NCBI GenBank assembly: GCA_022571615.1
Contig: JACZXM010000069.1
Span: forward strand, 1-9,714
Length of the DNA stretch: 9,714 nucleotides
Direction: 5' to 3'
DNA from: Acidobacteriota bacterium
Lineage (GTDB): Bacteria; Acidobacteriota; UBA890; WLXD01
The position numbers and the translations under genes were made by a program. This document shows, in pieces, positions 1 through 6,351 of the stretch. The notes under the pieces were generated by a model. The model was not told the origin of the DNA and did no database searches. It saw only the letters and a list, made by a program, of their open reading frames with translations. Every line of letters begins with the position of its first letter. Position 1 is the stretch's first letter.

Positions 1-1278
1 AGGGACGACAGGGGAGAAACCATTCCGATCCTTACGGGCGCGCGGCTTACTGGGCGTGCCGGTGCGTGGAACATCGGTTCGCTCGGCATCGTCACGGATC
101 GCAATCAGGGCGTGCCCGAGAAGGGCATGGGGGTGCTGCGCATCTCGCGCAATCTCGGTGAGGAATCGTCGATCGGAATGATCGCCACCGCAGGGCGTCC
201 GCTGCTGGCCGGTCAGGCCTCGACCTTTGGCTTGGATCTCAAGCTCTCAGACAGCACGGCATTTGGCGACAAGGAGGGCTTCAACCTATGGACCTATGCG
301 CTCGGTTCCAGCAGTGATGGTAGCTCTGGCGATGGGCGAGCCTACGGCATGCACGGTGAGATCAACACGCGCAACTGGGTGCACCGTTTTGCGGCGCATG
401 CGGTTGAGAAGGACTTCAACCCCGAGCTCGGCTTTGTGCGGCGCACGGGAACGCGCTCTTTTGAAGTGATGACCCGCTATTCATGGCATGGCGAAGGTCA
501 CGCCATCCGCCGGCTGTCTTTTCGCACAGCACCCAGTGTCACGACCTTGGAGAATGGTGAGATCGACAGTTGGGAAATCCCGTTGCGCTGGTTCGGGATC
601 GAGTTCGAAAGCGGCGATGAGATCGAGTTCGATGTCCAGGGGGTCGTGGTGTCGACGCGCGTCGCCAGCCTCAGGCACGTCGACTGGCAGCAGGTGAGCC
701 CCAACTTCTTTGTGGTGTTTCCGGTAGGAGTGCTGGAGCCGGCGCCGCAGCAGATCGTGGTGGTAAGCCGCGCCGACACCCCGGCGGCCTCGGCCGACAT
801 CCAGCGACAGATCGTGGAGCGATTCTCCAATGTCTCGGTGATGGACCTGGCCGTTGTTCTCGGAACGGTCAAGCAGGTGCTCGGCCGCGTCAGCCTGGCG
901 GTTCGGTTCATGGCATCGTTTAGCCTCCTGGCGGGGCTGGCGGTGCTGGTCGTCTCGGTCCTGGGGAGTCGCTACCAGCGGCTGCGCGAGAGCGTTTTGT
1001 TGCGTACGTTGGGTGCTTCGCGAGCGCAGATTCTGCAGATCAGTGCGGTCGAGTACCTGGTGCTGGGTTCGCTGGCCGCGATGACGGGACTGCTGCTGGC
1101 CGTGGCCGGCGCCTGGGCGCTGACGCGATTCGTCTTCGACACCCCGCTCATTGTCGCCGGGCCGGCGCTGCCGGCGATCTTCATCGCGGTAACCGGCCTG
1201 ACGGTCGCCATCGGGATGGCCGGAAGCCGCGGAGTGACGACCCGCCCGCCGCTAGAGGTTCTGCGCACAGAGTCTTGA
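1..1278 (+). CDS. Chimeric open frame: DUF5916-like outer-membrane barrel fragment fused to the C-terminal end of an FtsX/YbbP-type ABC permease (5' partial)
   Basis: The frame is open from base 1 to a TGA at 1276-1278 (425 residues, 5' end outside the window). Residues about 1-210 look like the C-terminal barrel of DUF5916 proteins: a TGRAGAWNIGSLGI strand, NLGEESSIGMIAT, then FNPELGFVRRTGTRSFEV and a GIEFESGDEIE strand. Residues about 205-425 are instead the end of an FtsX/YbbP-like lysophospholipase-L1-associated permease: FDVQGVVVSTRVASLR, VDWQQVSPNFFVVFP, transmembrane segments near 300-322, 346-375 and 386-408, the cytoplasmic LLRTLGAS motif (333-340) and the terminal PPLEVLR. The barrel lacks its last strands and the permease lacks its N-terminal bulk. 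An outer-membrane barrel joined to an inner-membrane permease makes little topological sense, so I infer a deletion fusion or an assembly chimera rather than a working protein. Family assignments come from memory of the motifs. Confidence 0.85.
   Translation, partial: RDDRGETIPILTGARLTGRAGAWNIGSLGIVTDRNQGVPEKGMGVLRISRNLGEESSIGMIATAGRPLLAGQASTFGLDLKLSDSTAFGDKEGFNLWTYALGSSSDGSSGDGRAYGMHGEINTRNWVHRFAAHAVEKDFNPELGFVRRTGTRSFEVMTRYSWHGEGHAIRRLSFRTAPSVTTLENGEIDSWEIPLRWFGIEFESGDEIEFDVQGVVVSTRVASLRHVDWQQVSPNFFVVFPVGVLEPAPQQIVVVSRADTPAASADIQRQIVERFSNVSVMDLAVVLGTVKQVLGRVSLAVRFMASFSLLAGLAVLVVSVLGSRYQRLRESVLLRTLGASRAQILQISAVEYLVLGSLAAMTGLLLAVAGAWALTRFVFDTPLIVAGPALPAIFIAVTGLTVAIGMAGSRGVTTRPPLEVLRTES
613..645 (+). 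other. Junction between the DUF5916-like and FtsX-like halves
   Basis: The switch falls within codons reading GDEIEFDVQGV (residues 205-215). Both families can carry a G-D-x-(I/L) strand here: DUF5916 barrels have FESGDEIE, and YbbP-type permeases have GD.(I/L).FDVQG. That makes it a plausible microhomology or shared-k-mer crossover point. Codon use changes across it: by my count 31 of 100 codons end in A or T in 301-600, against 14 of 100 in 661-960. The exact crossover base cannot be fixed without the two parental genes. Confidence 0.7.
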
Positions 1279-1321
1279 TCCATTGGCAGGCCGCGGTGGA
1301 ACGTGGGCAGCTGGAGGTTGG

Positions 1322-1430
1322 CGCAGCAGGAGGGATCGGGCGCACGTCCCGGCACTGTGGCCGACTGGTGCAGAGAACTCGACGATCTGCGACCAGCAGA
1401 ATGGACGTGCGCCCAATCCCTCCTGCTGTG
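1322..1430. repeat. Long imperfect palindrome between convergent genes (possible bidirectional terminator or mobile palindromic element)
   Basis: The arms 1324-1349 and 1403-1428 are reverse complements over 26 bases with one mismatch (ATCGGGCG against CGCCCAAT). A further wobble and a pair extend the stem to 1322/1430. The 53-base centre holds a second hairpin: CTGGTGCAGA (1365-1374) pairs with TCTGC-G-ACCAG (1386-1396) with one bulged G. The element lies 45 bases after the permease-end stop codon and 27 bases before the stop of the opposing GT-C gene. No T-run follows either arm, so a classical intrinsic terminator is not supported. A MITE or REP-like repeat, or a structured RNA, are alternatives. 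Confidence 0.7.
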
Positions 1431-1456
1431 TTCCCTCGGTCTCATCCGAAGGTGCG

Positions 1457-3124
1457 TCAGGGAGCCGGTCCATCGAGCTCCCAGATCGCAATCTGGTCGA
1501 ATTGACGGACCCGTTCCAGCCGCCCCGTGCGGAGCATGCGGTCCTCTAGGTCAGGCGGGTTTCGACCGCCGACGAGGATCAGGTAGCGCACGCCGAGGGC
1601 CGCTAGCTCGTTGAGCGACCGGGGTTGTGGGAAGGTTCGATTGAGGCGCTCGAGCCGGGCGCGCACGGCTTCCGAGCGCCACCCCGAGTAGCCCACCAAC
1701 AGCTTCTTCCAGTGAAAGACACTCTGGAGTAGCTGACGCGAGTGCGCCGTGAGGTTGTCAACTTGGATAGGGAGCTCGAGGATGGCGAAATCGCCCGGCT
1801 GTCCTGCGAGCCATGCGCTCACCGCGTCGGGCCGGCCGCTGACGGTGGCCGTGGACAACGGGGCGAAGGTCGCCTCGAACGCAAACAGCAAGGTCGCCGC
1901 TGCCAGCAGCGTCCCGGCGACGGTGGCGGAGAGCCGACGTCGGAGGGCCGCCACGCCGAACGCCGACAGCATCGTCAGCCCCAGCAGGCCGGGCAACACG
2001 AAACGGCTCGGGACCCGGATCAATCGGATTCCGGGCAGCATCGCCAGCCAGTCGTACACCCTCCAAGGCGGGCCGAGGGCGAGCAGCAGACAAACGACGA
2101 GCAGCACCCCCCATGCCACGGCGTCCCCGGGTCTCGGTTGCACGGCACTCGGTTGGCGCCGGCGCAGCGCGGCGAGCGCAGCCAGCGCCAACAGGATCCA
2201 GCCGGGAAACAAGTGAGCCCGAAGCCGGCCACCGGTCAGTGCCGAGGGCCAGCCCCAACGCTCCTCAAGCCAGATGTCGAACCGTGAGCCCCCCGTGAGC
2301 AGGTCGCGGGCGCGCGCCGAGCCCTCCAGCAGCACCTCGGGGCTGTCGCCGCGCTCCCCAACGAGCCGGTCGTGGACCAGAAGGTAGGGATAGAAGATCG
2401 GCACCAGGACGATCGCCACCAGCAGACCGAAGGTCGCCAGTCCGCGCCACAGCCAGGACTCTCGCCACTGACCGCTCCGCAGTGCATACACCCCGATGAG
2501 GACGAGAGCGATCAACGCCGCGAACACCGCCGCGTGGGAACCGGTCAGAGCGTGGAGAATGAAGAAAAGCGCGGCAATCAGAGCCCAGCGTACGGTGCGG
2601 CGCTCGAGCCAGAGCACCAGTCCGAGGGCGAGCCACGGTGCCCAGTGGTCGCCGAAGTACTGGATCTGCAGGTGGCGTGCGAAGTGGGCCGGGTTGAAGA
2701 TGAATGCCACCGCTCCGACCACGGCGGCCAAATCCGAGCCGGTCACATGCCGCGCCAACAAGAAGGCGCCGGTGCCGCCGATGACCATCGACAACAAGAT
2801 AAGGACGTTGATCGCCAGGGTCGGGTTGTACGACAGCCACAGCACCGGCAGCACCAACAGGCTGTGAGAGAGCGACATGTCCGAGTACGCGAACGTATAG
2901 CGCTCGGGCCAGAACATGTTCGTGTGGTGCAGGCTGAGCGGGTCGGTCGTGAGCGCGTGCGCGCCCCACAAGACGACGTACGTGTTGAAGTGAAAGTCGT
3001 TGTTGAACGGACCGGCGAGCGACAGGTGCGCGGGATCCGAAGCCAAGGGCCAAGTGGCAGCGATCGCCAGCACGCACAACAGCCCCACGACGGCGGCAAC
3101 GATGGCTGAGGAATGGCGATTCAT
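1457..3124 (-). CDS. Polytopic GT-C-like membrane glycosyltransferase
   Basis: A 555-residue integral membrane protein of the kind annotated as PMT/ArnT-like or uncharacterised GT-C glycosyltransferases. Such enzymes move a sugar from a polyprenyl-phosphate carrier to an acceptor on the periplasmic side. A first hydrophobic helix (about 8-26) leads into a loop with FNNDFHFNTY (40-49), where Asp43 sits in the position expected for a GT-C acidic catalytic residue. Further on are FWPERYTFAYSDMSLSHSL (71-89), the juxtamembrane FNPAHFARHLQIQYFGDHWAP (143-163) and about ten more hydrophobic stretches. The last 130 or so residues form a soluble C-terminal domain ending with ALGVRYLIL. The ATG at 3124 is preceded by GGAG a few bases upstream. 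It is divergent from the secreted propeller-like gene, and the helically phased TGGCCG array lies directly upstream. Donor and acceptor cannot be inferred. A non-enzymatic YfhO-like membrane protein is an alternative. Confidence 0.75.
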   Translation of the reverse strand: MNRHSSAIVAAVVGLLCVLAIAATWPLASDPAHLSLAGPFNNDFHFNTYVVLWGAHALTTDPLSLHHTNMFWPERYTFAYSDMSLSHSLLVLPVLWLSYNPTLAINVLILLSMVIGGTGAFLLARHVTGSDLAAVVGAVAFIFNPAHFARHLQIQYFGDHWAPWLALGLVLWLERRTVRWALIAALFFILHALTGSHAAVFAALIALVLIGVYALRSGQWRESWLWRGLATFGLLVAIVLVPIFYPYLLVHDRLVGERGDSPEVLLEGSARARDLLTGGSRFDIWLEERWGWPSALTGGRLRAHLFPGWILLALAALAALRRRQPSAVQPRPGDAVAWGVLLVVCLLLALGPPWRVYDWLAMLPGIRLIRVPSRFVLPGLLGLTMLSAFGVAALRRRLSATVAGTLLAAATLLFAFEATFAPLSTATVSGRPDAVSAWLAGQPGDFAILELPIQVDNLTAHSRQLLQSVFHWKKLLVGYSGWRSEAVRARLERLNRTFPQPRSLNELAALGVRYLILVGGRNPPDLEDRMLRTGRLERVRQFDQIAIWELDGPAP

Positions 3125-3135
3125 GGGCTCCGGAG

Positions 3136-3141
3136 AGCATA
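3136..3141 (-). promoter_or_regulatory. Candidate -10 box for the GT-C gene
   Basis: The minus strand reads TATGCT here, which would place a transcription start about five bases before the ATG at 3124. No good -35 hexamer is seen at 16-18 bp. The phased TGGCCG boxes begin about 40 bases upstream of the inferred start, which would suit an activator-dependent promoter. This is inferred from sequence only. Confidence 0.3.
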
Positions 3142-3167
3142 CCGCCAGGGCCTACTAGGGGTGCTGA

Positions 3168-3247
3168 TGGCCGCTGTTGGCCGCAGCTGGCCGAGGGTGC
3201 CGGGTGAGACCTGGCCGATTCTGGCCGGATCTGGCCGCTCATGACCA
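3168..3247. repeat. Helically phased direct-repeat array, TGGCCG every 10 bp
   Basis: Exact TGGCCG boxes start at 3168, 3178, 3188, then 3212, 3222 and 3232. Each triplet is followed 10 bp later by a degraded copy (TGCCGG at 3198, TGACCA at 3242). The four bases between boxes vary, so only the box and the spacing are kept. The two blocks are offset by 44 bp. The array lies in the divergent intergenic region, 44-123 bp upstream of the GT-C start codon. A one-turn period suggests cooperative binding of a multimeric regulator on one face of the helix, as with OmpR- or PhoB-type direct repeats. The array could also be a decayed short tandem repeat. Confidence 0.8.
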
Positions 3248-3266
3248 CTTTGCCGCTCGGCGTGGT

Positions 3267-3296
3267 TTGCTCCCGTGCAGCCGGCGGCCGTATGCT
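3267..3296 (+). promoter_or_regulatory. Candidate sigma70-type promoter for the propeller-like gene
   Basis: TTGCTC (3267-3272) and TATGCT (3291-3296) are separated by 18 bp, which would give a start near 3303 and an 85-base leader containing the 3334-3361 hairpin. The -35 match is weak. It is the best pair I can find in this region. Confidence 0.3.
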
Positions 3297-3333
3297 CGCC
3301 CCCAGCGCTCGGAGCAAAGAGGGCACGCACCAA

Positions 3334-3361
3334 GTACTCCAATCCAAAAGGATTGGAGTAC
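3334..3361 (+). repeat. Perfect 12-bp inverted repeat with AAAA loop in the 5' leader
   Basis: GTACTCCAATCC, then AAAA, then its exact reverse complement, form an unbroken 12-bp stem. It ends 26 bases before the ATG at 3388. No U-run follows, so it is not an obvious intrinsic terminator. Its base composition (half A/T) differs from the GC-rich surroundings. It could be an operator palindrome for a dimeric repressor or an mRNA leader hairpin affecting stability or translation. Confidence 0.75.
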
Positions 3362-3387
3362 AGAGCCTGGGATGGCGTGAGGCAGGA

Positions 3388-4338
3388 ATGAAGAACTCGA
3401 AGCTGTACCTTTCAATACTCGTCGCGCTCGCGTTGCTGATGGTGGCGGTGCCCCCGGGGCGCGCTCAAGCGCCGGATCGCGAGCCGATGTTTCTCGAGAT
3501 CAACGACCTGGTCACTGCATCCGGCAAAGGCGATGTTCTGATTCGCCTGCGGCTAAAGAAGAAGCGCTACAAGCTGACCGCGGTGTCGATGGGGGTTCGG
3601 CTCACCCCCAAGGCCATCACCTCGAACAAATTCTGCGAGAAGATCGCCATTGCCAACGCCCACAACGTCGTGACCTACGATGTGTGGAACGGCAGGATCG
3701 ATGTCATCGAGCACGAATCGTTCGGGGAGATTGCCGATGTCCAGTACGACTGGGACTGCAATCTCATCATTGCCGACATGGGACAGAGCGCGGTCGGCCA
3801 CAGCCCCCGGGACGGCCACCTGTGGCTGTACACGCCCGAAGGCGAGCTCATCGAGATCGGTTGGCGCCACAAGTGGTCCAACCCCGCGTTCCTCGACATG
3901 GACGAGTGGGGCACGCTCTACGTCGTGGACAAGGAGGCCGGCCCCAAGATCCCCGGCAGCGGTGGCTGGCACTACGACGCGATCTACAAGCTGGGGGCGC
4001 CCAAGTACACCGCCGCGATCAAGAAGTTCGGCAAACGGGGGCTCGACGTCAGCTCGTTCGTTCACCACCCGTCCGGGAAGTTCTTCATCGGCAATCAGGA
4101 CGAGCTGTTGATTCTCGAGGACGACGAGCTATCCAGTCCCTGCGGAGGAGCGACGTTTGATCGCATCAACGGCCTGGCGCTCAACTCGGATCTGCAGGTG
4201 TTCCTGCTGGACGGTTTCGACATCTTCGGCGGATCGACCCTGTACGGCGTCGACGAGAAATGCAATCTGACGCCGATCGAGGATGGGCGTAAGCTGCAGG
4301 GATCGCAGGGGCTGACGGCAGGGCTGCCGGGGCGCTAG
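3388..4338 (+). CDS. Secreted propeller-like protein of unknown function
   Basis: A 316-residue protein with a clear Sec signal peptide: MKNSK, a hydrophobic core at 6-22, and likely cleavage after AQA (28). I do not recognise a named family. The mature part repeats a short beta-rich unit resembling NHL/SMP-30-type propeller blades: DWDCNLIIADMG (121-132) with HLWLYTPEGEL, DEWGTLYVVDKEAG (172-185) with AIYKLG, HPSGKFFIGNQDELLILEDD (227-246), and NSDLQVFLLDG (266-276) with LYGVDEKCNLTPI. Four cysteines (83, 124, 252, 292) could form two disulfides in the periplasm. I chose the ATG at 3388 because it begins the signal peptide; the open frame extends upstream through the hairpin without a signal sequence. 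It is divergent from the GT-C gene. A sugar- or ligand-binding or lactonase-like role is possible but unsupported by catalytic residues I can name. Confidence 0.75.
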   Translation: MKNSKLYLSILVALALLMVAVPPGRAQAPDREPMFLEINDLVTASGKGDVLIRLRLKKKRYKLTAVSMGVRLTPKAITSNKFCEKIAIANAHNVVTYDVWNGRIDVIEHESFGEIADVQYDWDCNLIIADMGQSAVGHSPRDGHLWLYTPEGELIEIGWRHKWSNPAFLDMDEWGTLYVVDKEAGPKIPGSGGWHYDAIYKLGAPKYTAAIKKFGKRGLDVSSFVHHPSGKFFIGNQDELLILEDDELSSPCGGATFDRINGLALNSDLQVFLLDGFDIFGGSTLYGVDEKCNLTPIEDGRKLQGSQGLTAGLPGR

Positions 4339-4371
4339 CAGGCCCATCACACTTTCACCACGGCCTGCTGG
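4335..4371 (+). terminator. Possible stem-loop after the propeller-like gene
   Basis: AGCAGGCC (4337-4344, overlapping the TAG stop) pairs with GGCCTGCT (4362-4369) around a 17-base loop, extended by a wobble and a C-G pair. No T-tract follows, so termination would have to be factor-assisted. It may equally be a chance stem. Confidence 0.3.
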
Positions 4372-4388
4372 GTTCCGCGGTTCGCGTG

Positions 4389-4394
4389 TACCAT
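4389..4394 (+). promoter_or_regulatory. Candidate -10 box implying a near-leaderless epimerase mRNA
   Basis: TACCAT ends seven bases before the ATG at 4402, which would put the transcription start at or next to the start codon. This agrees with the lack of a convincing Shine-Dalgarno sequence before that ATG. No strong -35 is visible, so support is weak. Confidence 0.25.
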
Positions 4395-4401
4395 CGAGTG
4401 C

Positions 4402-5562
4402 ATGCGAACCGTCGCTGTCGTCACTACCTCGCGGGCCGACTACGGACACCTGTACTGGGTGCTTCGGGGGCTCGATGCCCACTCGGGAATCGAGCTGCGC
4501 CTGATCGTGCTGGGAGCCCATCTGGCCCCTGAGTTCGGTCGCACCATGGAGCGGATCGAAGACGACGGGTTCACGGTGCACGAGCGCGTGGAGTGCCTGC
4601 TGAGCTCTGATACCGACGTCGGCATGGCCAAGACGATCGGAGTCGCGATTCTCGGGCTGGCGGACGCCCTCGATCGGATGCGCCCGGATCTGTTGTTGCT
4701 GATTGCCGACCGCTACGAGCTGCTCGCCCCGGCGTCGGCTGCGCTGGCGCTGCGCATTCCGATCGCGCATATCGAGGGCGGTGAGGTGAGCGAGGGAGCC
4801 ATCGACCACGCCGTGCGCAACGCCCTGACGATGATGAGCCACGTGCATTTCACCCCGACCCAGACGTCGCGCCGTCGGGTGCTGGAGATGGGAGAGGAGG
4901 AATGGCGCGTGCACTGTAGCGGGGCACCTTCGCTGGACCACCTTCGTCGCAGCAACTTGCTCGAGCCCGGGCAAGTACGCGAGCGGCTCGACCTGGCCGC
5001 GGATTCGCCCCCGGTCATCGTCGCCTACCATCCGGTCACGCTGGCCCGCGATACCACACGCGAAGCGGACGCGGTGTTCTCCGCCCTGGAACGAGTCCGT
5101 CGTCCGATCGTGTTCTGCTTTCCCAACGCCGATGCCGGCTCCCGGGCGCTGATCGAACGCGCCACCGCGTTCTGCAAGCACAGAGACAACGCCACCCTGC
5201 ACATCAACCTCGACTCGGTGCTGTTCTGGAGCCTGCTCCGTATCGGCGGGGTCATGGTCGGTAACTCCTCGAGTGGCATCATGGAAGCGCCCGCGCTCGA
5301 GCTGCCGGTGGTCAATATCGGCATGCGCCAGCGCGGCCGTGAGCGGGCCCGCAACATCATCGACGTGGAGCCCCAATCGGAGCGGATCGTGGCAGCTGTG
5401 CGGCGCGCGCTCGAGCCTTCTTTCCGCGCCCGGCTCGCCGGTATGGATAATCCCTACGGCGATGGCCGCGCCGCCGAGCGCATCGTCGAGACACTGGCCA
5501 CGGTGCCGCTTGGTGAGCAGTTGCTTCTCAAGCGCACTGTCGCCATGGAACGGATGCAGTGA
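4402..5562 (+). CDS. NeuC/LegG-family nucleotide-sugar 2-epimerase (hydrolysing type)
   Basis: A 386-residue cytosolic GT-B-fold protein of the UDP-GlcNAc 2-epimerase family, close to the hydrolysing NeuC/LegG branch. That branch releases ManNAc (or its bacillosamine-derived analogue) for sialic or legionaminic acid synthesis. Visible motifs: TTSRADYGHL (8-17), ADRYE (102-106), HIEGGEVSEGAIDHAVRN (123-140), YHPVT (209-213), FPNADAGS (240-247), VGNSSSGIMEAP (286-297) and NIGMRQRGRERARNIIDV (305-322). The acidic residues D103, E125 and D135 align by motif with those I recall as catalytic in NeuC. Two departures stand out: the usual GDRYE is ADRYE, and the usual R-H-[SA]-I-T-K is RNALTM. The start is the ATG at 4402; the N-terminal Rossmann strand MRTVAVVTTSRADYG begins there. 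No NeuA, NeuB or aminotransferase gene is adjacent, so the product's use is unknown. Confidence 0.88.
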   Translation: MRTVAVVTTSRADYGHLYWVLRGLDAHSGIELRLIVLGAHLAPEFGRTMERIEDDGFTVHERVECLLSSDTDVGMAKTIGVAILGLADALDRMRPDLLLLIADRYELLAPASAALALRIPIAHIEGGEVSEGAIDHAVRNALTMMSHVHFTPTQTSRRRVLEMGEEEWRVHCSGAPSLDHLRRSNLLEPGQVRERLDLAADSPPVIVAYHPVTLARDTTREADAVFSALERVRRPIVFCFPNADAGSRALIERATAFCKHRDNATLHINLDSVLFWSLLRIGGVMVGNSSSGIMEAPALELPVVNIGMRQRGRERARNIIDVEPQSERIVAAVRRALEPSFRARLAGMDNPYGDGRAAERIVETLATVPLGEQLLLKRTVAMERMQ

Positions 5563-5586
5563 CGCGGCTGCCAGGTCGACGCGGTG

Positions 5587-6351
5587 CTACTGCGGGGGCG
5601 GAAATCGGCCCTCCGGATCGCTGAACAACTCCGCCGGTAGCTCGTCGTAGACCTGGATGTTCCAGTCCGCGTCGCGACCCTTGCCGGTAGCGAGCAGGAT
5701 GTCGCCGAATCGCTGCCAGTCGGCCCACGGGCGGGTGAACCCGGGCTCCGTGTCGTCGCGGTCGGCGAAATAGCTCCACTGTTCGACCAGGCCGCTGTCT
5801 CGGGCCACGTACACCAGGTACTTGTTCTGGGGCGTGACCCCGACTTCCTCGAAGGTGAGCTCGAGAATGTCGGCCTGCCGATCGTCGGCCATCAAGTCCT
5901 CGCCCACGTACTTCAGGTTCACACCGGGATCGAGCAGCTTGTAGGGCATGAACATCCAGTACGAGTCGTTGACCCAGTTGCGCCAGCCACCTTCGAGAGC
6001 CTCGGCGAGCTCGTCGCCGGAGAGCTCCTGGCCGGCCCGCCACACGCGTCCCTGGCGCGTGTTGAGGTTCATCAGGACCAACGTCGCGGGCCCACGATCG
6101 CTCTCGTCGGTCTGGATCCGGATATTCCCCGTCCACTTGTCCCACACGTGTTGCCGACCGCCGAAGAAACTCCAGCTCACGTAACGGGTACTGTCCCATG
6201 CCTGCCGCCCGCCCATGGCTTCGAGCACCGATTCGGCGATGCCGCGAGCTTGGTCGTCGGTCTGTGGGGCAGACAGCACGGGCGACGGTGTCAAGAACAC
6301 CGCAACCGAGGCCAACAGAAAGTACGCGACACATTCACGCAGGCACTTCAC
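5587..6351 (-). CDS. Exported LolA-like periplasmic protein (family unnamed)
   Basis: A 254-residue protein starting at a GTG (6351-6349) that overlaps the TGA of the SGNH hydrolase gene as GTGA, so translation is probably coupled. The first residues, VKCLRECVAYFLLASVAVFL, form a Sec signal peptide with likely cleavage after LSA (28); there is no lipobox cysteine at the cleavage site. The mature part has AESVLEAMGGRQAWDSTRYV, SWSFFGGRQHVWDKWTGNIRI, LMNLNTRQGRVW, WRNWVNDSYWMFMPYKLLDPG, ELTFEEVGVTPQNKYLVYV and VEQWSYF. This aromatic, beta-rich pattern recalls uncharacterised proteins with a LolA/LolB-like outer-membrane lipoprotein-sorting fold. A longer frame reaching 6669 exists, but its upstream part is only the shadow of the hydrolase gene. 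A lipid- or lipoprotein-handling role is inferred, not shown. It converges with the epimerase gene 24 bases away. Confidence 0.8.
   Translation of the reverse strand: MKCLRECVAYFLLASVAVFLTPSPVLSAPQTDDQARGIAESVLEAMGGRQAWDSTRYVSWSFFGGRQHVWDKWTGNIRIQTDESDRGPATLVLMNLNTRQGRVWRAGQELSGDELAEALEGGWRNWVNDSYWMFMPYKLLDPGVNLKYVGEDLMADDRQADILELTFEEVGVTPQNKYLVYVARDSGLVEQWSYFADRDDTEPGFTRPWADWQRFGDILLATGKGRDADWNIQVYDELPAELFSDPEGRFPPPQ

Noticed and set aside
1252..1614. Several short open frames across the 1279-1456 palindrome
   Set aside because: They overlap each other on both strands, follow the inverted repeat rather than codon bias, and show no recognisable protein.
2372..3109. Plus-strand open frame (245 codons) opposite the GT-C gene
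   Set aside because: Charged, Gln/Arg-rich translation antisense to a strong polytopic membrane protein; no domain and no start context.
3168..3247. TGGCCG array as a CRISPR or long-repeat array
   Set aside because: The unit is only six conserved bases with four-base gaps, far too short for CRISPR repeats and spacers.
3241..3387. Upstream start of the propeller-like protein at 3241
   Set aside because: It would run through the repeat array end, the candidate promoter and the hairpin, and would bury the signal peptide 49 residues inside the protein.
4129..5376. Long minus-strand open frame (415 codons) opposite the epimerase gene
   Set aside because: It is antisense to a well-supported enzyme gene, has low-complexity Arg/His/Gln-rich composition with no family signal, and is typical of high-GC antisense frames.
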